From Cytophagales bacterium (GTDB taxonomy: Bacteria > Bacteroidota > Bacteroidia > Cytophagales > Cytophagaceae), in assembly GCA_025360235.1 (NCBI GenBank), contig JANYCO010000512.1:1-6165 (forward strand): a DNA stretch of 6,165 nt, read 5' to 3'. The position numbers were made by a program, and so were the translations under genes. The notes under the pieces were generated by a model that did no database searches, was not told where the DNA came from, and saw nothing but the letters and a program-made list of their open reading frames with translations. Positions 1 to 6,165 of this stretch are shown here, one piece after another. Numbering within the stretch: the stretch's first letter is position 1; every line of letters begins with the position of its first letter.

Positions 1-521
1 TGTACCACTAACCAGTTGTATAGAATTTTTTCCAGGTTATTTCTTTTGATAGAGGAGGGGATAGAATCCTTTTCTTTTATAAAAGCGCATAATTGTTTAA
101 ACCGTTCCTCCCATTGGTCGGTCTTATCATTAGACCAACGAAGACCCATTTTTTCTAACAACACAATCTTATCTTCCGGTAAAGTTCCCTTCTGATGTTT
201 TAATTTCTGATAACCTATCCATTCTCGCAACGGTTGCAATGCTCTTTCGGACGGATCAATAGTAAAACTTCCTCTTTTATTTTTAAGATGATCCGCCCAG
301 TAATACATGTTCAACCACTCTGCTTTTTCAGAATCAAACTCAAAACCAAGATTAATCAATTGTTCTTTCTCTTTTACCGTGAGCAGAAACTTTCCGGACC
401 TAATCATTTCAGCCCATATAATGAGATTTTCATCCAGCACAATCCCCCAATTTGGGTAACAGTGTCCTAATTGATCTTTTAAAAGTAATAGCTTCCGGAA
501 ATAAATAATAAAACTGCCCAT
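1..521 (-). CDS. Helicase-associated (HA) domain repeat protein, partial (C-terminus beyond left edge)
   Basis: The minus strand is open from an ATG at 521-519 to the window edge (173 codons visible), with an in-frame stop just upstream at 536-534. The translation shows tandem units of about 65-69 residues with the helicase-associated domain pattern: tryptophans W36, W101 and W170 recur at the same place in each unit, units end in LGFEF (58-62) and MGLRW (125-129), and new units begin at W69 (WLNMYYW) and W137 (WEERFKQL). In known proteins HA repeats sit C-terminal to superfamily II helicases or occur as stand-alone repeat proteins, and they are thought to bind nucleic acid. No helicase motif is visible here. 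The first unit starts almost at residue 1, so this is either a stand-alone HA protein or a fragment that lost its motor. The start is not supported by a clear ribosome binding site. The gene diverges from the downstream operon and is probably unrelated to it. Confidence 0.8.
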   Translation of the reverse strand, partial: MGSFIIYFRKLLLLKDQLGHCYPNWGIVLDENLIIWAEMIRSGKFLLTVKEKEQLINLGFEFDSEKAEWLNMYYWADHLKNKRGSFTIDPSERALQPLREWIGYQKLKHQKGTLPEDKIVLLEKMGLRWSNDKTDQWEERFKQLCAFIKEKDSIPSSIKRNNLEKILYNWLVV

Positions 522-803
522 TGAATATAAAGCCTAAATCTGCAAATCATTAATGTTAATGCGATTATAAATTATTCCAAAAACAATTACAACAAAGAGA
601 ATTATTTTATTGTGATATTTTTATAGTACAATCGATAATAAATCCGAGCATATATCGTCTGAAACTAGTAAATGCTATGCATACATACGATCCCTGGTCA
701 TTACATAGAAAATGGCTTTTCTATCATTATAGGAGGAAAAAAGATAATTCATAACCTAAAAAAACATATAAAACGAATGAGGAAAAATATATTTTAATAA
801 AAA

Positions 804-835
804 GTTGCATTAACAAAATCATAAATATAGATTTG
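804..835 (+). promoter_or_regulatory. Candidate Bacteroidota-type promoter (-33/-7)
   Basis: TAGATTTG at 828-835 fits the Bacteroidota -7 consensus TAnnTTTG exactly. A GTTG at 804-807 lies 20 nt upstream, close to the expected -33 TTTG position. If used, transcription would start near 842 and give the operon a leader of about 400 nt carrying both hairpins. In AT-rich DNA an 8-mer with six fixed bases can arise by chance, so this is weak support. Confidence 0.25.
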
Positions 836-893
836 GATACAGTATAGCAAATAAACTTCACCGAATCCATTTTTATATTCTAATAGAATTCGC

Positions 894-921
894 ATCTGAG
901 AGCATCGGTACTCTCGCAGAT
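894..921. repeat. Imperfect hairpin, 9-bp stem with 2-nt bulge
   Basis: ATCTG+AGAG (894-902) pairs with CTCT (911-914) and CAGAT (917-921) around an 8-nt loop (CATCGGTA). A CG bulge at 915-916 sits on the right arm. The bulged stem next to a second hairpin resembles the layout of REP-type elements, but no T-run follows it on the plus strand, so a plain intrinsic terminator is unlikely. Confidence 0.55.
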
Positions 922-935
922 ATTGATTACTAGTT

Positions 936-950
936 GCAATTCCAAATTGC
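936..950. repeat. Perfect short hairpin (6-bp stem, 3-nt loop)
   Basis: GCAATT (936-941) and AATTGC (945-950) are exact inverted copies separated by CCA. It begins only 14 nt after the bulged hairpin at 894-921, and together they form a compact structured block. There is no poly-T tail, so it is not a classical terminator. It could be part of a REP-like or insertion-sequence-derived repeat, or an RNA element in the operon leader. Confidence 0.5.
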
Positions 951-1238
951 GGCTTAAGTACATGTTGTTTGAATTAAGAACGATATGTAACGTTTAAAAC
1001 TCAGAGCCAGAATCATAAATAATTTAAGTATTTATTGAATGAAGAAGTATGTTTAAAATATTGATTTATAAAAAATAATTTAAAAATTTCAACCAAAAAA
1101 CTGTAACGAAATTCGGTTTTCCCAATCTTATACCTAATTACTCGAATTTGAATAAAAAGATAAAAAACAACGACCTTCTATATTACAACCTTGCTAAAAA
1201 ATTAAAAGTTCAAAAATAGTTATAGATTAAATTTGACC

Positions 1239-3845
1239 ATGAAAAATTATTCTCTCATAAGGATTGTTTATTTATTCATTCTGGGATTTCTATTGTCCTT
1301 AACCAATGTCAATGGACAATTCTCAATTACCTCAAATCCGACAAATGCTACAATTTGTCAAAACTCAAGTATAACGTTTACAGCAACGAATACTGGTGGT
1401 TTTCCTTTAAGGTGGAGAAAAAATAGCGCTGTAATATCAGGAGCTACTTCAACTACATATTCAACTACTTCTTTAAGTAATAATAATGTTATCGATTGCC
1501 AAAGACAAGTTCTTGGAGTTTGGCAAACAAGCGTAAATTCGATAACAGTCACCGTAACAACTAATGTGAGCCCTACTTTAACAATAAGTTCTAACCCAAG
1601 TGTTGGTACAAATATTTGTTCAGTAACTCCAGTTACCTTTACTGCCACCCCTAATAAACCCGGGAATGTTTCATCATACCAGTGGAAGGTGGGGACGGTA
1701 GCTGTAGCAGGTGCTAATCAAAGCACTTATACAACAACGTTTCCTGCTGGTTATCCTCAAGTAACCTGTGTGGTAACTCATAATGCTAACGCTTGTGTAA
1801 CTTATACTCCTGTTACTTCTAATAATTTATCAATGACTATAGTCGCATCCACTATGGTTTCGGTTTCTATAGCTCCTTCAGTTAACCCAGTCTGCACAGG
1901 AGCAGCTGGAACATGGGTTAATTTTACAGCTACTCCTGTCGGCCCTTGGCCTTCTTCTTTCCAATGGAAAAAGAATGGTGTAAATATTACTGGTGCCACA
2001 GGAAGTACATACGGTGCTAATGCTAGTACTGTTATTAGTCCTTCAAATTTGAATAATGGGGATAAAATAACTTGTGAGACTAAGGTCAACGGGAATTGCA
2101 TTTCAGGAAGTCCAGCTACCTCCAATGAAGTTGTTATGCAGATTCCTGCTACACCTGTTATCACTCTGTCGTCAACACCTTCTATTGCCAATCCTATTTG
2201 TATAGGAGATATAGTAACTTTTAACGCCTCCTATTCAACAACTGGCCTTACAGCATCCTCATTAGAATGGAGACTTGGAAATCATGGGATGATTTGCGCA
2301 GGTAACCCATGTATTCTTAATACATCCGATTTTTTAATTGAACCTATCTTTTATCATAATGACCCTGTGTCTGTGATATTGTATTATACTGATGCTTGTC
2401 ATCTGAACAGTGGAGGTGGAGGTAATTTTGTACAATCAAATTCCATACTGTATAATTTCAACCCTCCTGGATTGTGGAGAGGAATTGTAAGTTCTGACTG
2501 GCATAATCCAGACAATTGGTGTGGGAAAGTAGTTCCAACTTCCACTACGGATGTTATAATAAATAGTGGTGCGGCACATATACCAATAATTAGTAATAAT
2601 GATGCACTATGTAAAAGTATAACAATTAATAACGGTGCTAGTCTTCAGTTAAATACATATAACTTATCCGTTTCGGGAAACTGGATTAATAATGGAACCT
2701 TTACTTCTAATAACGGAACAAATATATTTTCAGGAACTACTACCATATCGGGGTCTTCAGCTCATAGTTTTAATAATGTTACTATAACCTCTTTAGGAAA
2801 TCTCACTGTACCTTCTTTAATAAGTGTTACAGGCAACTGGTCAAATTCTGGAATTTTTAACAATAATAATGGATTGGTAAATTTTACTGGTGCGATTATT
2901 CAGAGTATTTCTGGATCCAATACTTTTGCATCTCTTAAAATTGATAAATCGACGAATAGCTTAACCTTGAATTCTCCAACAACTATTTCCTCTCAACTCA
3001 ATCTCTCCCTTGGGAAAATTATTACTACATCTACTAATGTATTAAACCTCATGGATAATGCTACTGTTACAGGTGCTTCCAATACCTCTTTTGTAGAAGG
3101 TCCTTTGAGGAAAACAGGAGACGATGCATTTGTCTTCCCTATTGGTAAAGGAAGCTTCAGGCCAGTTCAAATGTCTGCACCTACGACCACTACAAGCGCT
3201 TTTACAATGGAATATTTTAATAGTACTCCTCCCAACAGCAGTTTGACAAGTGGTGAGGCCTTAAGTTTATGTGAATACTGGAAAGTAGATCAAACATCCG
3301 GATCTTCTACAATTCAACTCACTTTTAATTGGAATACAAATCCATGTGAAAGTATAAGGGAAAGTGTGCTGGAAGTAATGAGACTTCCTAACACTAACCC
3401 GGCTGCTGCATGGGCAAATGTGGCTTCAATTAAAAACATTCCATCTAAAACAGTTTCAGTAAGTAATCTTAGTTCATTTGGCTATTTTACTTTTGGTTAT
3501 AAATTCCCTTTAAATTATGCAGAGCTCACCCAAAAATTGGATGGTGGGTTTTATATCGCCGACAGAAGCAATCTTTTTATTCATTATAAAGAAGAATACA
3601 GTAACCCTTCTGCATCTTTTCAATTGAAGTACCGAATATTGGATGCTCAAAGAAATGTATTGACTAGTAACATCACCAATATTCTTAACAAGCAAATCGG
3701 AATCAATCAATTGGTAATTCCATTAAGCTATTGTTCTTATACTGATGGGCATTATTATATTCTGGAAGTTACAGACGAAAAAAACGAAAACTCATATTTA
3801 CGATTTAAATATATTAAACCTGCTTTAACGATTATCTGTCCATAA
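1239..3845 (+). CDS. Large secreted protein with Ig-like domains, beta-strand repeats and a distinctive C-terminal domain
   Basis: 868 residues from the ATG at 1239; an in-frame TTG at 1233 is possible but adds only two residues. Residues 1-26 form a Sec signal peptide, with likely cleavage after NVNG. Four Ig-like modules follow at about 27-110, 111-205, 206-305 and 306-408, recognisable by recurring (I/V)C...(V/I)TFTA strands and YQWK/FQWKKNG tryptophan strands. At 411-427 the motif WRG...DWHNPDNW opens a beta-strand-repeat region typical of Bacteroidota surface proteins, including an internal duplication (476-579) and the motif GPLRKTGDDAFVFPIGKG (621-638). Residues 757-868 form a separate domain (LTQKLDGGFY ... 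GHYYILEVTDEKNENSYLRF). It has the strand pattern of a type IX secretion C-terminal domain but lacks the usual YPNP start. No catalytic motif is visible, so a surface or adhesive role is inferred. It is the first gene of the operon, 8 nt before the OmpH-like gene. Confidence 0.9.
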   Translation: MKNYSLIRIVYLFILGFLLSLTNVNGQFSITSNPTNATICQNSSITFTATNTGGFPLRWRKNSAVISGATSTTYSTTSLSNNNVIDCQRQVLGVWQTSVNSITVTVTTNVSPTLTISSNPSVGTNICSVTPVTFTATPNKPGNVSSYQWKVGTVAVAGANQSTYTTTFPAGYPQVTCVVTHNANACVTYTPVTSNNLSMTIVASTMVSVSIAPSVNPVCTGAAGTWVNFTATPVGPWPSSFQWKKNGVNITGATGSTYGANASTVISPSNLNNGDKITCETKVNGNCISGSPATSNEVVMQIPATPVITLSSTPSIANPICIGDIVTFNASYSTTGLTASSLEWRLGNHGMICAGNPCILNTSDFLIEPIFYHNDPVSVILYYTDACHLNSGGGGNFVQSNSILYNFNPPGLWRGIVSSDWHNPDNWCGKVVPTSTTDVIINSGAAHIPIISNNDALCKSITINNGASLQLNTYNLSVSGNWINNGTFTSNNGTNIFSGTTTISGSSAHSFNNVTITSLGNLTVPSLISVTGNWSNSGIFNNNNGLVNFTGAIIQSISGSNTFASLKIDKSTNSLTLNSPTTISSQLNLSLGKIITTSTNVLNLMDNATVTGASNTSFVEGPLRKTGDDAFVFPIGKGSFRPVQMSAPTTTTSAFTMEYFNSTPPNSSLTSGEALSLCEYWKVDQTSGSSTIQLTFNWNTNPCESIRESVLEVMRLPNTNPAAAWANVASIKNIPSKTVSVSNLSSFGYFTFGYKFPLNYAELTQKLDGGFYIADRSNLFIHYKEEYSNPSASFQLKYRILDAQRNVLTSNITNILNKQIGINQLVIPLSYCSYTDGHYYILEVTDEKNENSYLRFKYIKPALTIICP
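2664..2975 (+). repeat. Two-copy internal duplication, about 52 residues per unit
   Basis: Within the large secreted protein, residues 476-527 (LSVSGNWINNGTF...) and 528-579 (ISVTGNWSNSGIF...) align at a 52-residue (156-nt) period: GNW, NG/SG, NNG and SGS positions recur. The copies are clearly diverged, so this is an old beta-solenoid-like repeat rather than a recent DNA duplication. Confidence 0.6.
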
Positions 3846-3853
3846 AATAAATA

Positions 3854-4375
3854 ATGAAAAAAAAAGTAATAATTATTGCCTTCTCTGTAGCAGTGTTTTG
3901 TGTTCTAGGATCTGCAATCTATCTATGGGTACTGCCCAAGACAGCTTATGTTGAAGTAGCGAATTTGTATGATTCCTTTGAAATGAAAAAAGAATTAGAG
4001 ACTAAATTTCAGAAGACACAAAAGGAAAGAGAAAAGATTCTGGACAGTTTAAAAACAGAACTTAGTTTTATCTCAAGAAAGATTGAAATTTCAGGAAGAA
4101 AGAATACAAGCGAAATAGAAGAGTTCTACAAGAAAAGAGAAAATATTGAATTGAAACAACAACAGTTTGATGAAGATACTGATGCGATGGCAGAAGAATT
4201 CAAATCTCAGATATGGAAACGACTTAATCAATACATTGATGATTATGGGAAAGCCAAAGGGTATGATTATTTATATGGGGTAGACAATAGTTACACCTTT
4301 CTTTATCATAAGAAGGGAAACGACATTACAGAGGATTTAAAAAAATACGTAGAACAAAGATATAAAGGGAAATGA
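3854..4375 (+). CDS. OmpH/Skp-family periplasmic chaperone-like protein, membrane-anchored
   Basis: 173 residues. A short basic start (MKKK) and a hydrophobic segment at about 5-27 are followed directly by AYVEVANLYDSFEMKKEL (31-48). This matches the first strand and helix of OmpH/Skp proteins, trimeric periplasmic chaperones that hold outer-membrane or exported proteins in a soluble state. Residues 44-115 are rich in K, E and Q and read as the long coiled-coil tentacle. The C-terminal part returns to the Skp body (GYDYLYGVDNSYTFLY, then DITEDLKKYVEQRY). Length fits the family. There is no good signal-peptidase site before AYV (the preceding residues are WVLPK), so the protein is probably tethered in the inner membrane rather than released. 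Its place between the two large exported proteins suggests a dedicated chaperone. The housekeeping Skp context (next to bamA or a paralogue) is absent. Confidence 0.82.
   Translation: MKKKVIIIAFSVAVFCVLGSAIYLWVLPKTAYVEVANLYDSFEMKKELETKFQKTQKEREKILDSLKTELSFISRKIEISGRKNTSEIEEFYKKRENIELKQQQFDEDTDAMAEEFKSQIWKRLNQYIDDYGKAKGYDYLYGVDNSYTFLYHKKGNDITEDLKKYVEQRYKGK
4372..4375 (+). promoter_or_regulatory. ATGA stop/start overlap (translational coupling)
   Basis: The TGA ending the OmpH-like gene (4373-4375) overlaps the ATG of the lipoprotein gene (4372-4374). Such 4-nt overlaps usually mean that a terminating ribosome restarts on the next gene, tying the output of the two proteins together. Confidence 0.7.
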
Positions 4376-4983
4376 AATCTACTGCTTTAGTTTGTTGTAT
4401 AATTGCGCTGCTATTTATTTCCTGTGCAACTCCCGAAGCAACTCAGGAGGAGTTAGTGAAATATGTGGAAGATGAAGGAAACGGTTTAAAGATTAAAGAA
4501 GAGGTAGGAGAGTTTGTTTTTACTTTACAATACAAGCCAATAGAGTATATGGCAATAAATGAACTCGGAAATAAAAATGGAGATACTACTGGTTTGGCAG
4601 GTACGAAGGAGGCATTATCTGAGATGGAACAATTCAATCTTACCATAGAGTCTAAAGATGGTAAAACAGAGATGTTGAAAAATCAAATTCAAAACGATGA
4701 GGATTATTTTAGAAGGATCGAATATTTTAGTATGGCAGCTGAAAAAGACATCAAAATGATTTCGGGTAAAGACACTCTTCCATGTGTCTTATATCATTTT
4801 GAGAGATCCTACGATATCACACCTTATAGTAAAATGGTGATAGGATTTAAAAAAAATGCAAAGGAAAACATTGAAGATAGAGTAATCTCTTTTAATGAAT
4901 CAATACTTGGTATTGGTACAATAAATTTCAGAGTTAAAAATAAAGACATTAAAAATATACCTCAATTAATAGTAGCAAAATGA
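4372..4983 (+). CDS. Small lipoprotein of unknown function
   Basis: 203 residues. The N-terminus is a lipoprotein signal: K2, a hydrophobic core at 4-16 and lipobox FISC with Cys18 as the acylation site, so the mature protein starts CATPEATQEE. The residues after Cys18 are not a clear match to the Bacteroidota lipoprotein export signal, which leaves the final membrane uncertain. The mature part is acidic and globular with no enzyme motif. Visible landmarks are YVEDEGNGLKIKEEV (31-45), LQYKPIEYMAINEL (52-65) and a C-terminal half with alternating strands (LPCVLYHFERSY, KMVIGFKK, GTINFRVKN). I cannot name the family; similar small lipoproteins beside RHS-type genes in Bacteroidota are a recollection, not a checked match. 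ATGA overlaps at both ends place it firmly in the operon, suggesting a job in assembling or anchoring the giant protein encoded next. Confidence 0.85.
   Translation: MKSTALVCCIIALLFISCATPEATQEELVKYVEDEGNGLKIKEEVGEFVFTLQYKPIEYMAINELGNKNGDTTGLAGTKEALSEMEQFNLTIESKDGKTEMLKNQIQNDEDYFRRIEYFSMAAEKDIKMISGKDTLPCVLYHFERSYDITPYSKMVIGFKKNAKENIEDRVISFNESILGIGTINFRVKNKDIKNIPQLIVAK
4980..4983 (+). promoter_or_regulatory. Second ATGA overlap, lipoprotein to giant RHS-like gene
   Basis: The TGA of the lipoprotein gene (4981-4983) overlaps the ATG of the next gene (4980-4982), repeating the arrangement seen at 4372-4375. It fixes the start of the giant gene and implies coupled translation of the last three genes of the operon. 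Confidence 0.7.
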
Positions 4984-6165
4984 GAAAAATTATTTTAAAA
5001 ACTATTGTAGTATTTCTTGCCTTGAATATTCTGCTTGAAACTCTATATCCTACTGTGGCATGGGCATTAACAGGTGGGCCAAGTCAGCCTGAAGTAGAGA
5101 GTTTTGAACCGATAGGTACTACCAATATGGTGGATCCTTTCACAGGTGATTTTGTATACAATATCCCTCTGTTAGACGTCGGAGGCTATCCAATTAACAT
5201 TAGCCACCATTCTGGAGTGACGATGGATCAGGAAGCTAGCTGGGTGGGACTTGGATGGAACATAAATCCGGGTGTAATAAACAGAAACATGCGTGGGATT
5301 CCGGATGATTTTGATGGAGATGATGTATATACTGAAACCAATATTAAGCCAAACAGGACTTATGGATTGACAGTAAAAGTCGTTCCCGAAATATTTGGAC
5401 TTGGAAAGTCAGGACAACCAAAAGGTAAAAAACCTAAAACTTCTTTAAGTGCCAGTTTAGGTATTTCCTATAATAATTATAGGGGATTTAGTTGTTCTCA
5501 ATCCATTTCAGCAAGTACTACTGTCGCAGAAGGAGGAAAAGGTAGTAATACAAACTCGTTAGGACTTAGTGGCACAATTAAATCTTCGAATACAGATGGA
5601 CTTACAATTCAACCCTCATTATCTTTTGAAAACAAACAAAAGACGATGTCAAAAGATAATTTATTAAAATCTGAACTTACAAAGGGAGGCTCAATATCTG
5701 CAGTTTATAATTCAAGGGGTGGATTAAAAGATATAGGCTTTAGCATTTATAAAAAACTCAGTGAACAAAAGTATCGCATGGATCTAAATAGAGGGAGAGA
5801 GAAAGATGGTGCTGCTAAAGTAACTGGGTCGGGTGTTGGAGGCAATCTTAGTTTTGGAATGCCAACTTATACTCCACAATCTTCCTTACCTATGGTCAAC
5901 AGAGCAGTAACAATTTCACCCAAAGCTGGACTTGGTTTCTTTGGATTGGATGGATTATTATACATTGATGCATTTTATTCCGAACAAAAACTAGACAAAA
6001 ACAATTCCCATAAAAAGGCATATGGATATATGAATGCTCATAAAGGTGATTACGCTAGTAACAATGGAGCCTTGCTGGATTTTAATAGAGAGAAAGACGC
6101 AGAATTTACGATCAATACTCCAAGACTGCCGGTTACCAATTTTACCTATGATATTTATTCGGTTT
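4980..6165 (+). CDS. Giant exported RHS/YD-type protein, N-terminal part (runs off right edge)
   Basis: 395 codons are open from the ATG at 4980 to the window end with no stop. Residues 1-29 are a signal peptide, with likely cleavage after VAWA. The mature start GPSQPEVESFEPIGTTNMVD (33-52), followed by TGDFVYNIPLLDVGGYPINI (55-74) and then EASWVGLGWNINPGVINR (85-102) with RGIPDDF (105-111), is the hallmark N-terminus of very large Bacteroidota proteins that usually continue for two to three thousand residues into RHS/YD repeats. Residues about 120-330 are Gly/Ser-rich alternating beta strands. The segment KAYGYMN (342-348), LLDFNREKDAEF (364-375) and the following PRLPVTNFTYDIYSV (381-395) are further family landmarks. 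RHS proteins form hollow beta cocoons that often enclose a C-terminal toxin. That end is not in view, so toxin function is only a possibility. The neighbouring chaperone-like protein, lipoprotein and surface protein probably serve its export. Confidence 0.88.
   Translation, partial: MRKIILKTIVVFLALNILLETLYPTVAWALTGGPSQPEVESFEPIGTTNMVDPFTGDFVYNIPLLDVGGYPINISHHSGVTMDQEASWVGLGWNINPGVINRNMRGIPDDFDGDDVYTETNIKPNRTYGLTVKVVPEIFGLGKSGQPKGKKPKTSLSASLGISYNNYRGFSCSQSISASTTVAEGGKGSNTNSLGLSGTIKSSNTDGLTIQPSLSFENKQKTMSKDNLLKSELTKGGSISAVYNSRGGLKDIGFSIYKKLSEQKYRMDLNRGREKDGAAKVTGSGVGGNLSFGMPTYTPQSSLPMVNRAVTISPKAGLGFFGLDGLLYIDAFYSEQKLDKNNSHKKAYGYMNAHKGDYASNNGALLDFNREKDAEFTINTPRLPVTNFTYDIYSV

Larger units (their letters stand above)
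522..1238. other. Long AT-rich intergenic region between divergent genes
   Basis: About 0.7 kb without a convincing gene: all six frames are broken by frequent stops, and the longest open stretch (minus strand, about 794-973) has only one late ATG. It separates the divergent HA-repeat gene from the four-gene operon, so it should hold the promoters of both. The only clear structure is the hairpin pair at 894-950, which is visibly richer in G and C than its surroundings. No tRNA, direct-repeat array or integrase remnant could be recognised. Confidence 0.8.

Noticed and set aside
234..470. 78-codon plus-strand ORF
   Set aside because: It is antisense to the HA-repeat gene, whose minus-strand translation shows clear repeated tryptophan motifs; the plus-strand product has no recognisable features.
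676..683. 8-bp palindrome TATGCATA
   Set aside because: It is too short, stands alone, and is expected by chance in AT-rich DNA; there is no second copy to suggest an operator.
731..736. AGGAGG resembling a strong Shine-Dalgarno site
   Set aside because: No start codon opens a reading frame at a suitable distance downstream, and genes here do not use such sites.
794..973. Minus-strand open stretch of about 60 codons across the hairpin block
   Set aside because: Its only ATG comes late and leaves under 40 codons; the sequence resembles no family I know and the openness may be due to chance.
1228..1235. TAAATTTG, an exact match to the -7 promoter consensus
   Set aside because: It lies only 3 nt before the start codon, so transcription would begin inside the gene, and no TTTG lies at the -33 position.
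1233..1238. TTG at 1233 as an alternative start of the large secreted protein
   Set aside because: The ATG six bases later (1239) gives a standard signal peptide beginning MKN, and the TTG adds only two residues without a better ribosome site.
1358..2191. Two antisense ORFs (1358-1648 and 1802-2191) under the Ig-like region
   Set aside because: They are shadows of a repetitive, Thr/Val-rich coding sequence on the other strand and have no start context or recognisable domain.
3510..3710. Antisense ORF under the C-terminal domain of the large secreted protein
   Set aside because: It overlaps a well-supported domain on the plus strand and shows no independent coding signal.
4443..4646. Antisense ORF inside the lipoprotein gene
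   Set aside because: It is contained in a gene with a clear lipobox and operon overlaps, and its product has no recognisable features.

Overview
The window looks like a chromosomal segment from a low-GC member of the Bacteroidota. The evidence is AT-rich DNA, genes preceded by A-rich tracts rather than Shine-Dalgarno sites, a secreted Asn/Ser/Thr-rich protein with Ig-like and beta-strand repeats, a lipoprotein, and the N-terminus of a giant RHS-type protein carrying the LGWNINPG signature typical of that phylum. Genus and family cannot be fixed from the sequence.

Layout. (1) Positions 1-521, minus strand: a gene running off the left edge that encodes repeated helicase-associated (HA) domains without any helicase motor in view. 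(2) Positions 522-1238: about 0.7 kb of very AT-rich non-coding DNA. It contains two adjacent hairpins (894-921 and 936-950) of locally higher GC and a weak candidate promoter (804-835). (3) Positions 1239-6165, plus strand: four tightly packed genes that almost certainly form one operon. They are a large secreted Ig/beta-repeat protein (1239-3845), an OmpH/Skp-like membrane-anchored coiled-coil protein (3854-4375), a small lipoprotein (4372-4983), and the first 395 codons of a giant exported RHS-like protein (4980 to the right edge). The first gap is 8 nt and the next two junctions are 4-nt ATGA overlaps.

How the genes may work together (inference). All four operon products carry export signals. 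One resembles a periplasmic chaperone for outer-membrane or secreted proteins, one is lipid-anchored, and the last belongs to a family of very large secreted proteins usually ending in RHS/YD repeats. The set reads as a dedicated envelope cassette that makes, chaperones and displays or secretes the giant protein. Whether that protein ends in a toxin domain with a neighbouring immunity gene cannot be seen, because the window stops well before its C-terminus.
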